DNA from: Spartobacteria bacterium
Lineage (GTDB): Bacteria; Verrucomicrobiota; Verrucomicrobiia; Chthoniobacterales; Terrimicrobiaceae
DNA: 5,617 bases
Assembly (NCBI GenBank): GCA_947487745.1
Contig: CANKXQ010000095.1
Coordinates: 1 to 5,617 of the forward strand
Direction of reading: 5' to 3'
In this document: piece after piece, positions 1 to 5,617 of the stretch
Layout of the letters: each line of letters opens with the position of its first letter
How positions within the stretch are numbered: position 1 is the first letter of the stretch
Position numbers and translations under genes: made by a program
The notes under the pieces: model-generated
Seen by the model: only the letters and a program-made list of their open reading frames with translations
Database searches by the model: none
What the model was told of the DNA's origin: nothing

Positions 1-1
1 G

Positions 2-721
2 GAAACCTGGCTGCATCTGGCGGGTTGGTGTCTGCGTCCCGGTTGTGGCATGAACGGGGATTCCGAGCGGGCGGCTGCTTTGGCTGAGATTCTTGCCGCA
101 CCGCCGCGTTACGCCAGTGGAGCTGTAAAAATCCAGCGTTGGATCTGTGCGCGTCGCATCGCCGCCGGTCTCAATACAGCTCAATCAGAAGCCATCTGGA
201 ATGCCGCCGCAGCGGAATGGCGTGAAGGCTGCGCGCCCTCCGCCGAAGTCGCCCTGCTGGCTGGTGCGCTCGAATCGATCGGCTCTGAAACCCGAATCAG
301 CATCCATCGGCGACTCACAGAAGCGATCGAAGCCCAACCCAAAAATCCCGCGTTTTGGAAAGCCCTTGGACGCCTCCTCTCGCGGGTTCTCTTTCACGCC
401 GGAACAGAACAAATCCTACCTCCGGAGTTCGTTGGGGAGGCATGGGGTGTCTTGGGGGAAATCGACCCGGGAGAGTCTTTGCGCCCTGAAGCCGCCGCTG
501 CTTGGCTCCGCGCCGCGCGTCTCACTGGCCTGCGTCCGGTGGATGTTTCAAAATCCTCCCGCAACCAGATCGATTCGCTCCTGAGGCGTTGGGATATCAA
601 TGAAGTGCGCCGTCGTGTGCTTCATGAAGTCGTGCCGCTCGCCACTTCCGATCAGACCGGCCTTCTCGGCGAAGCACCTCCTCCCGGTTTGACGATTCAA
701 AGCGAAGCCGATTTACACTAG
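2..721 (+). CDS. Hsp70-family protein, C-terminal part with DUF3731-like domain (5' partial)
   Basis: The reading frame is open from the left edge (first full codon at base 2) to a TAG stop, giving 239 residues with no stop, so the ATG at 50 is internal and the true start lies outside the window. The visible part starts with a TWLHLAGWCLRPGCG stretch. It continues as an alanine- and arginine-rich helical region, including KIQRWICARRIAAGLN at about residues 27-42 and FWKALGRLLSRV at about 119-130. This pattern is what I recall of the DUF3731 domain at the C-terminus of a subset of DnaK/Hsp70 relatives; the match is from memory, not a search. The actin-like ATPase domain that would prove the assignment is upstream and not seen. 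Such proteins are presumed cytoplasmic ATP-dependent chaperone relatives, but the client and role are unknown. The manA gene follows after 15 bases on the same strand, so co-transcription is plausible. No membrane segment is visible. Confidence 0.78.
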   Translation, partial: ETWLHLAGWCLRPGCGMNGDSERAAALAEILAAPPRYASGAVKIQRWICARRIAAGLNTAQSEAIWNAAAAEWREGCAPSAEVALLAGALESIGSETRISIHRRLTEAIEAQPKNPAFWKALGRLLSRVLFHAGTEQILPPEFVGEAWGVLGEIDPGESLRPEAAAAWLRAARLTGLRPVDVSKSSRNQIDSLLRRWDINEVRRRVLHEVVPLATSDQTGLLGEAPPPGLTIQSEADLH

Positions 722-736
722 CAATCACCTCTCGAT

Positions 737-1996
737 ATGAAGATCAAAGGACTTTTCAAACTCAAAGGCGTTGTTCAGCACTACGACTGGGGTGGTTTCG
801 ATTTCATCCCGGCTCTGCTTGGGCAGGCACATCCCTCGTCTTCGCCATGTGCGGAACTCTGGCTTGGTGCACATGATGGAGGCCCCTCCGTCGTGGAATC
901 GCCTGATGGTCCAGTTCCATTGCCTGAGTTGATCGCTGCCGCATCCGATCAAATCCTCGGCGCAAGCGTTGCCGCCCGTTTTGAAAATGTGCTTCCGTAT
1001 TTATTTAAGGTTTTAGACGCCCGAAAAATGCTCTCCATCCAAGCCCACCCGACGATCGCCCAGGCGCGGGCGGGTTTCGCGGCGGAGGAGTCCGCAGGCG
1101 TTTCCCTGAAGGCTTCCACGAGGAATTACAAGGATCGGAATCACAAGCCCGAGGTGCATGTGGCGCTCACGGATTTCTGGATGCTGCATGGATTTCGTCC
1201 GTTGGAGGAAATTGCCGAGAGCCTGCAGAGCGTTCAGGAACTGCAGCCCTTGATGCCTGATTTTTCCGAGAGATTGGCGCTTGCAGGAAATGATGCTGCG
1301 GCACGATCCACCCTGCTGCGGGAACTCTATGCACGGGTTATGACGATCCCGCAGGCCGAGGTGGATAGTCTTTTGGATCCGCTCATCTCAAGGCTGGAAA
1401 AGGATTCGCCGACAAATAAAGACCTGCCCGACTTCTGGGCTGTGCGCGCCGCGCGCGAGTTTCCACTCCCAGACGGACACCGCGACCGAGGTATTTTTTC
1501 GATCTACTTGCTTAATCTTGTGCGGTTGCAACCGGGCGAGGCGACTTATCAATCGGCAGGAACACTCCATGCCTACCTCGAAGGCGTGAATGTCGAGTTG
1601 ATGGCCAATTCCGATAATGTGTTGCGTGGCGGTCTTACTCCTAAAAATGTGGATGTGGCCGAGTTGATGCGCGTCTTGAGATTCGACGAGGGTAAGGTCG
1701 ACATCATTCACGGAATCGATGCTGGAAAAGGTGAGACCGTCTTTGCGACTCCCGCAGCCGAATTTGAACTCAGCCGCATCCAGTGTTCGAAGGACAAGGG
1801 ATATGACTCTGGCACACGCACCGGGCCGGATATCCTGATTGTGATGGAAGGCGAAGTCACTGCGACTGCTGATGGTGACAAACTTCAGATCAATAAGGGG
1901 GAGTCCTTCTTTGCTTCGCAGGACTGCAGTTACAAGTTCACCAGCCAGAGTGAATCTGCTGTCGTCTTCAAAGCCTCCGTTCCCTCCGCAAGATAG
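737..1996 (+). CDS. manA: Mannose-6-phosphate isomerase, type I (phosphomannose isomerase)
   Basis: This cytoplasmic zinc enzyme interconverts fructose 6-phosphate and mannose 6-phosphate. The reaction feeds GDP-mannose and glycan synthesis, or allows mannose to be used. The 419-residue product has the hallmarks of type I PMI. An AELWLGAH block is at residues 39-46. LSIQAHP (99-105) supplies zinc ligands Gln102 and His104. The family signature YKDRNHKPE (131-139) supplies Glu139. AGTLHAYLEG (274-283) supplies His278. NVLRGGLTPK (294-303) carries the conserved catalytic Arg297. After this core comes a C-terminal cupin-like beta domain ending at a TAG stop. The length is close to the E. coli-type long form (about 390 residues), not the short Bacillus type. 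The ATG at 737 fits because homology starts within the first 10-15 residues (VVQHYDWGG); no clear Shine-Dalgarno precedes it. The gene follows the Hsp70-like gene closely and converges with the LON-domain gene. Confidence 0.96.
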   Translation: MKIKGLFKLKGVVQHYDWGGFDFIPALLGQAHPSSSPCAELWLGAHDGGPSVVESPDGPVPLPELIAAASDQILGASVAARFENVLPYLFKVLDARKMLSIQAHPTIAQARAGFAAEESAGVSLKASTRNYKDRNHKPEVHVALTDFWMLHGFRPLEEIAESLQSVQELQPLMPDFSERLALAGNDAAARSTLLRELYARVMTIPQAEVDSLLDPLISRLEKDSPTNKDLPDFWAVRAAREFPLPDGHRDRGIFSIYLLNLVRLQPGEATYQSAGTLHAYLEGVNVELMANSDNVLRGGLTPKNVDVAELMRVLRFDEGKVDIIHGIDAGKGETVFATPAAEFELSRIQCSKDKGYDSGTRTGPDILIVMEGEVTATADGDKLQINKGESFFASQDCSYKFTSQSESAVVFKASVPSAR

Positions 1997-2008
1997 GGCT
2001 GAAAATTT

Positions 2009-2023
2009 ACCCCACAGGTGGGT
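2009..2023 (-). terminator. Weak hairpin between convergent manA and LON-domain genes
   Basis: An ACCC / GGGT inverted repeat with a seven-base loop lies directly after the LON-domain stop. Read on the minus strand, it is followed by AAATTTTC, a short T-containing run. The stem is only four pairs, perhaps five with a bulge, so this is at most a weak intrinsic terminator for the minus-strand transcript. On the plus strand no T-tract follows it. It may well be a chance match in a 28-base spacer that must separate two converging transcripts. Confidence 0.2.
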
Positions 2024-2024
2024 G

Positions 2025-2627
2025 TCAGGCCGACTCCGCGGTGGGGGAGAGCATTTCCAGAAGGAGCGACATGCGCGTCTTGAGTTCGATCGTCTCGAAA
2101 AGCGTGCGGCGGTGGGATGCATCCGAAATGAGTGTCGAGGCAATGAGGTCGGTAAAGGCCGAGTCGGAAATCGAAGAACGCAGGTAATCCGCAAAGCCTT
2201 CCGGCGTTTCGAATCCCCCAGCGAGGAGATTCTCGCAGTTGCTTGAAATTTGACTCCGAATGGCCCTGACATCGCCGGTTTCTTGGTCATCGCGAAGAAT
2301 GCTGATGTCCGCACGGGGCCGTGGAGAGTTTTTGAATCGCAAAAACTCGACGCGAGAGAGACCTTGCAGAACGAGATTGGAGGTTCCATCGGCATTTATC
2401 ACGCAGGCGCGAATGACTCCGAGTCCGCCGATTGGCGCAATGGTTGTGTCATCATATGTATGCGCTATGGCGAACATCCGATTTCCTGTAAGCGCCGCCT
2501 GGGTCATGTCCCTGTAGCGTTCCTCAAAGATATACAGCGGCAGGAGAGTGCCGGGAAAAAGGGAAACCCACGGGAGGATCATAACACCTGTCTGGTCAGG
2601 CAAATCTTCTATGTCGTCGCTATCCAC
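2025..2627 (-). CDS. Stand-alone LON substrate-binding-domain protein
   Basis: The 200-residue protein has the N-terminal (substrate-binding) domain of Lon protease but no AAA+ ATPase or Ser-Lys protease domain. The recognisable block is MILPWVSLFPGTLLPLYIFE at residues 16-35, followed by ERYRDM; this matches the family pattern of LP...LFPG..LPL.IFE.RYR.M. A beta-rich core (MFAIAHTY, IGGLGVIRACV, LVLQGLSRVEF) and a C-terminal helical part follow. The start is taken as GTG at 2627. It is the only usual start codon between the upstream in-frame stop region and the domain, and it places the conserved LPDQTGVMILP at the N-terminus. ATG at 2582 is possible but would cut into the domain. The gene lies 41 bases after the metallo-beta-lactamase-fold gene on the same strand, so the two are probably co-transcribed. 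Family members are widespread and mostly uncharacterised; a protein- or ligand-binding role is inference. Confidence 0.88.
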   Translation of the reverse strand: MDSDDIEDLPDQTGVMILPWVSLFPGTLLPLYIFEERYRDMTQAALTGNRMFAIAHTYDDTTIAPIGGLGVIRACVINADGTSNLVLQGLSRVEFLRFKNSPRPRADISILRDDQETGDVRAIRSQISSNCENLLAGGFETPEGFADYLRSSISDSAFTDLIASTLISDASHRRTLFETIELKTRMSLLLEMLSPTAESA

Positions 2628-2668
2628 TGCAAATGCTACGCGCAGTGGTTCCTTCGTGATGCAAAAAA

Positions 2669-3595
2669 CTAAAAAACTCTCGGAGTTCCCTCCTCCAGAA
2701 GGCACACGCTGTCGAGGATGCGGCGTTCTGCTGCATGGCGGATGAGCCGTTCCGGCGGCTCGTGGAGCGGTTCGTAGCTGAGACGGAAGGTTCCGAAATG
2801 CATCGGGACAAGAGTTTTTGCTTTGAGCTGCATGAATGCGTCGATGGCCTGCTCGGGGTTCATGTGGACATCGCGCTTTGTCGGGGCGTCGTAGGCTCCG
2901 ATGGGCAGGAGGGCGATTTCCACCGGCAGGCGCTCGCCTATTTCGCTGAAGCCATCGAAAAAGGCGCTGTCGCCACAGTGAAAAACCGACCGCCCGGCAT
3001 ACTCGATGTGAAAGCCCCCGAAGCCGCGGTGCGTGTCGTGGAGCACGCGGGCGCCCCAATGGCGGGCCGGGGTGAGCGTGACCTTCAGAGCGCCGAGTTC
3101 AAAGGACTGCCAGTGCTGCAACTCCTGCACATGATTGAAGCCAAGACCATGGACGAGGCCGCCGACATTCTCAGGAACGAGGATGGCTTGGTCGCTGGCC
3201 ACGGCACGCAGCGTCTTGCGGTCCAGATGGTCAAAATGGGCATGCGTGACCAGCACAAGGTCAATGGCTGGCAGGTCGTGGATTTCCAGGCCGGGTTGCT
3301 TGATGCGCTTGATAACTTTCAGCCATTTGGCCCAATTGGGATCGATGAGCACGCTGTGCTCGGGTGTTTGAATGAGGAAAGAGGCATGGCCGATCCAAGT
3401 GATGCAGATTTGCCCATGCTGAAGCTCGGGAAAGACAGGCTTCACGCGACGGCCTTCGCGCTTGGCAAACAGGGAGGGGATCACGACCTCCGCGAGGAAA
3501 TTCCTCTTGTGCCATCCGCTGCCGAGCTTCATGTCCACATGGTTCTCGGGCTTGCGTCTTGCGGAGATTTTTCTCTCGATGAACTTTCGCACCAT
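2669..3595 (-). CDS. Metallo-beta-lactamase-fold hydrolase, NAPE-PLD/UlaG-like
   Basis: The 308-residue cytoplasmic protein (from ATG at 3595) is a predicted dinuclear-metal hydrolase. ITWIGHASFLIQ (about residues 65-76) is the typical opening strand. THAHFDHLD (117-125) is the HxHxDH metal-binding motif, with His118, His120, Asp122 and His123. PARHWG supplies His179, HCGDSA supplies Asp209, and PMHFGTF supplies His266. PIGAYD followed by HMNPEQA (about 244-250) resembles the N-acylphosphatidylethanolamine phospholipase D-like branch of the superfamily. The substrate cannot be read from the sequence, and bacterial members are often generic hydrolases. Start choice: the frame is open to 3652, but ATG at 3652 would overlap the divergent 5-FCL gene by 40 bases. 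The ATG at 3595 has a GGAGG 12 bases upstream, while the ATG at 3607 abuts that GGAGG; ATG at 3532 is a shorter alternative. The N-terminus (VRKFIERKISARRK) is strongly basic. No signal peptide is evident. Confidence 0.9.
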   Translation of the reverse strand: MVRKFIERKISARRKPENHVDMKLGSGWHKRNFLAEVVIPSLFAKREGRRVKPVFPELQHGQICITWIGHASFLIQTPEHSVLIDPNWAKWLKVIKRIKQPGLEIHDLPAIDLVLVTHAHFDHLDRKTLRAVASDQAILVPENVGGLVHGLGFNHVQELQHWQSFELGALKVTLTPARHWGARVLHDTHRGFGGFHIEYAGRSVFHCGDSAFFDGFSEIGERLPVEIALLPIGAYDAPTKRDVHMNPEQAIDAFMQLKAKTLVPMHFGTFRLSYEPLHEPPERLIRHAAERRILDSVCLLEEGTPRVF

Positions 3596-3612
3596 GCCTA
3601 ATACCATCCTCC

Positions 3613-4191
3613 ATGATCCCTGAGCAAAAGCAAAGCCTGCGTGCGGAGGCACGGCGGTTTTTGCTTGGTCTCGATTCGGATCGCCGGCGGGTTGCGGGAC
3701 AAAAAATTCTCAGCCTTTTGAATCGCTGGGATTCCTGGCTCGCGGCGCGGACGGTTTGTGCCTTCAGTGCGCTGCCATCGGAGCCGGATGTCCTCACGCC
3801 TTGGCCGCAGGGAAAAAGAATCATCCTGCCTCGCGTGGCAGGTTCCAGCGTCAGCCTGCACGCTGTGGAAACCCCCGCCGAACTTGTCGAGGGCCGCTTT
3901 GGAATTCTGGAACCCACGCCGAATGCCCCGATTGCCGAGGCGAAGGCGGATATCATCCTCGTGCCAGGCTTGGCATTCGACCGCAGCGGCATTCGATTGG
4001 GGCGGGGTGGGGGATATTATGACCGGCTGTTGTCGGAATTTGATGGGCTGCGTGTGGGGGTTTGTTTCGAGGAGGTGCTGTTCGAACGCATACCTGCGGA
4101 GCTTCACGATGAGCGCATGGATTTTTTGATGACGCCTTCTGAGATTATTTCCTGCGGGACGCGAAATATGCAGCGAGATTCGGTCGAGTGA
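3613..4191 (+). CDS. 5-formyltetrahydrofolate cyclo-ligase (5,10-methenyl-THF synthetase)
   Basis: This enzyme performs the ATP-dependent conversion of 5-formyl-THF to 5,10-methenyl-THF, salvaging folate into the one-carbon pool in the cytoplasm. The 192-residue length matches the family (about 180-200). An N-terminal KQSLRAEARR (residues 6-15) aligns with the start of family members and holds the conserved Lys that lines the ATP/phosphate site. FSALPSEPDV is at 51-60. The diagnostic block PGLAFDRSGIRLGRGGGYYD (118-137) is the nucleotide- and folate-binding signature, followed by the C-terminal LHDERMDFLMTP segment. The ATG at 3613 leaves only five residues before the conserved Lys, so a later start is unlikely. 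No Shine-Dalgarno is apparent before it. E. coli homologues are named ygfA or fau. The gene is alone on its strand, between divergent and convergent neighbours, and its end overlaps the exonuclease gene by 47 bp. Confidence 0.95.
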   Translation: MIPEQKQSLRAEARRFLLGLDSDRRRVAGQKILSLLNRWDSWLAARTVCAFSALPSEPDVLTPWPQGKRIILPRVAGSSVSLHAVETPAELVEGRFGILEPTPNAPIAEAKADIILVPGLAFDRSGIRLGRGGGYYDRLLSEFDGLRVGVCFEEVLFERIPAELHDERMDFLMTPSEIISCGTRNMQRDSVE

Positions 4192-4738
4192 GGACTTCCG
4201 CAGGCTCCATCGCTAGGCCCGCAGCCTTGATCAAATGATCCAAGAGAACGAGCGATGCGATGGCATCCGACGCGGCGTCGTGCCAGCGAAATCCGGGGAA
4301 TATGATTTTTTCGAGAAGACCGAGTGACAACACCGCATCGCCGAGGGCGTGTGATGGCAGCGAGGGATAGACGGCGCGGGTGAGGTTCAGAGTATCCACC
4401 CACGGACCGAAGCCATGAAAGGGGAAGACACGAAGAAAGCGTTTCTCGGTGGCAGCGCCGTGCGCCACGACCCAGCGTCCCTCGAGGCCGGAGCGGACTT
4501 GGGGCCAGAGATCGATGAGATGCGGTGCGTGCGTGAGTTGATCATCCGATATGCCATGAACCTGCTGCGCTGCCCAAGTGACCGGACGGGAGGGGCGGAG
4601 ATGGGAATTCAGCACGACAATGGGTGATTCGCTCTGCCATTGGACAATGGCCACCTGAACTGGCTCATCCGTGAGGCCCGGAGCCGTTCCTGCGCTCTCA
4701 AAGTCGATTGCAGCGAAAGGAGCTTCCGAGGCTTTCAT
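4145..4738 (-). CDS. DEDDh-type 3'-5' exonuclease (DnaQ/RNase T-like fold)
   Basis: The 197-residue protein has the RNase H-like exonuclease motifs in order. Exo I is FAAIDFES with Asp12 and Glu14. VHGISDDQL (about 60-69) matches the GI..D.L segment found in DnaQ-type proteins. Exo II is VVAHGAATEKRFL (about 91-103), and DTLNL follows at about 115-119. Exo III is WHDAASD, with His153 and Asp158 in HxxxxD spacing. The Exo II position that is usually Asp is Glu98 here. Family members trim single-stranded DNA or RNA 3' ends or act as proofreaders; the substrate of this one is unknown. The start is chosen as ATG at 4738 because the Exo I strand begins a few residues later. The in-frame ATG at 4807 would add 23 residues with no family features and overlap the DAHP synthase gene by 37 bases. 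No clear Shine-Dalgarno is seen. It lies 32 bases after DAHP synthase on the same strand and is probably co-transcribed. Confidence 0.85.
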   Translation of the reverse strand: MKASEAPFAAIDFESAGTAPGLTDEPVQVAIVQWQSESPIVVLNSHLRPSRPVTWAAQQVHGISDDQLTHAPHLIDLWPQVRSGLEGRWVVAHGAATEKRFLRVFPFHGFGPWVDTLNLTRAVYPSLPSHALGDAVLSLGLLEKIIFPGFRWHDAASDAIASLVLLDHLIKAAGLAMEPAEVLTRPNLAAYFASRRK

Positions 4739-4770
4739 GACAAGGGCGAAGCGGGTCGGCCCTGCCGAGT

Positions 4771-5617
4771 TCAGGCGTTGCGCAGAAGTGCGGCTGTGGT
4801 TTGCCAATCCATGCAGGCGTCTGTGATCGAAATGCCGTATTGCAAGGTCGCCGGATCAGTGCCGAGAGGTTGGGCGCCGAAATGAAGATGGCTCTCGAGC
4901 ATGGCTCCGATGATCCCACTGCTGCCTGCGGCGCGTTGGTCCAGCAGACTCTGCCACACATCGGGCTGGCGTTTTGGATCCTTGCCGGAGTTTGCATGAC
5001 TGCAATCGACCATAAGTGCGGCGTTTAGACCTGCCTTGCGAAGCGCATCGCGGGCGGCTTGGACATCATTAGCGCTGAAATTCGGGCCATTTCTGCCGCC
5101 ACGCAGAACGACATGGCTGTCGGGATTGCCAGCGGTCTTGATGATGCTCGTCGCGCCATCTTGATCGATGCCGAGAAAACTATGCGCAGTGCGCGAGGAG
5201 CCCATGGCATCGATGGCAGTTTGCACACTGCCGTCTGTGGCATTTTTAAAACCTACGGGCATAGAGAGCCCGCTGGCCATCTCGCGGTGGGTCTGGGACT
5301 CAGTCGTCCGCGCACCGATCGCCGCCCAGCTGATGAGGTCGGCAATGTATTGCGGCACGATGGGGTCAAGAAACTCGGTCGCCGTGGGGAGTCCCAAATC
5401 CAAGATGTCGAGTAGTAGCTTGCGAGCAAGTATGAGACCGGAGCTGATGTCGAAGGACTCATCCAAGTGAGGGTCGTTAATGAGGCCCTTCCAGCCGACG
5501 GTGGTGCGTGGCTTCTCAAAATAAACACGCATGACGATGAGGAACCGGTCGGAAACCTCTTGGTTCAGATCAGCCAAGCGCTTGGCGTATTCCAAGGCAG
5601 AAACGGGATCATGGATC
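4771..5617 (-). CDS. 3-deoxy-7-phosphoheptulonate (DAHP) synthase, AroG/F/H type I-alpha (5' partial)
   Basis: This enzyme condenses phosphoenolpyruvate and erythrose 4-phosphate to DAHP, the first step of the shikimate pathway to aromatic amino acids. The visible 281 residues begin [14 protein letters not shown], matching the region just after the GPCS motif in E. coli AroG. The true start and the metal-binding Cys of GPCS therefore lie beyond the right edge, and the TTG at 5595 is internal. Visible signatures include [15 protein letters not shown] (30-44), GARTTES (101-107), VGFKN (121-125), VLRGG (170-174) and the metal ligands His207 in DCSHANS, Glu241 in MLESHL and Asp266 in SITDAC. The closeness to AroG over the whole length is strong. 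Which aromatic amino acid inhibits it cannot be judged, because part of the N-terminal regulatory region is missing. The C-terminus ends in ALLRNA, shorter than the AroG tail I recall. It is likely the upstream gene of the exonuclease transcript. Confidence 0.96.
   Translation of the reverse strand, partial: IHDPVSALEYAKRLADLNQEVSDRFLIVMRVYFEKPRTTVGWKGLINDPHLDESFDISSGLILARKLLLDILDLGLPTATEFLDPIVPQYIADLISWAAIGARTTESQTHREMASGLSMPVGFKNATDGSVQTAIDAMGSSRTAHSFLGIDQDGATSIIKTAGNPDSHVVLRGGRNGPNFSANDVQAARDALRKAGLNAALMVDCSHANSGKDPKRQPDVWQSLLDQRAAGSSGIIGAMLESHLHFGAQPLGTDPATLQYGISITDACMDWQTTAALLRNA

Noticed and set aside
1388..2395. Long open frame of 335 codons on the minus strand, antisense to manA and crossing the LON-domain gene
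   Set aside because: It overlaps two well-supported genes, has low-complexity Arg/Ser-rich composition and shows no recognisable domain; it is a shadow of the high-GC coding frames.
2628..3059. N-terminal extension of the LON-domain frame up to an ATG at 3059
   Set aside because: This would overlap the hydrolase gene by almost 400 bases, and the extra residues are Arg/Pro-rich frame-shadow sequence with no family similarity.
2735..3601. Open frame of 288 codons on the plus strand, antisense to the metallo-beta-lactamase-fold gene
   Set aside because: It lies almost wholly within a gene with intact catalytic motifs on the other strand, and its translation resembles no family I know. It is the usual complementary-frame shadow.
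3261..3992. Open frame of 243 codons on the minus strand spanning the divergent junction
   Set aside because: It is antisense to 5-FCL and out of frame with the hydrolase; its composition is that of a shadow frame.
4151..4204. Inverted repeat CCTGCGG (4151-4157) and CCGCAGG (4198-4204) around the 5-FCL stop
   Set aside because: The arms are seven bases with a 40-base loop and no T-run follows, so it is not a convincing terminator and could be chance.
5595..5617. TTG at 5595 as the start of DAHP synthase
   Set aside because: The frame stays open to the window edge and the residues before it (IHDPVSA) match the conserved family sequence, so the real start is outside the window.
1..5617. Search for CRISPR repeats, tRNA or rRNA genes, transposases, defence genes or a novel gene system
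   Set aside because: No spaced direct repeats, cloverleaf-like elements or mobile-element proteins were seen. Every stretch is accounted for by conserved metabolic or housekeeping-type genes.

Overview
This is ordinary chromosomal housekeeping DNA from a bacterium. It is moderately GC-rich and almost entirely coding. Seven protein genes are supported: two run off the window edges and five are complete. No RNA gene, insertion sequence, CRISPR array, prophage or integrase was seen. There is no non-coding stretch near 300 bases; the longest gaps are about 15 to 41 bases. The protein mix (an Hsp70 relative with a DUF3731-type tail, a stand-alone LON-domain protein, a NAPE-PLD-like metallo-beta-lactamase-fold protein and an AroG-type DAHP synthase) would suit the Verrucomicrobiota or another Gram-negative lineage. 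That placement is inference from protein style, not from a diagnostic marker.

Layout from left to right. (1) Plus strand: the C-terminal 239 residues of an Hsp70-family protein end at 721, and 15 bases later a type I mannose-6-phosphate isomerase (manA, 737-1996) begins. (2) Minus strand: a metallo-beta-lactamase-fold hydrolase (3595 down to 2669) is followed by a small LON substrate-binding-domain protein (2627 down to 2025), which converges on manA with 28 bases between the stops. (3) Plus strand: 5-formyltetrahydrofolate cyclo-ligase (3613-4191) starts only 17 bases from the divergent start of the hydrolase gene. (4) Minus strand: DAHP synthase, entering from the right edge and ending at 4771, is followed 32 bases later by a DEDDh-type 3'-5' exonuclease (4738 down to 4145). 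The end of the exonuclease gene overlaps the end of the cyclo-ligase gene by 47 bp.

The genes do not form one pathway. They touch on sugar phosphate isomerisation (ManA), folate one-carbon metabolism (5-FCL), the entry step of the shikimate pathway (DAHP synthase), nucleic-acid processing (exonuclease) and protein quality control or binding (Hsp70-like and LON-domain proteins). The strand switches three times in 5.6 kb, with very tight junctions. I found no convincing evidence of a novel multi-gene system. The points most worth a second look are the tight divergent and overlapping convergent junctions and a Glu in place of the usual second catalytic Asp of the exonuclease.
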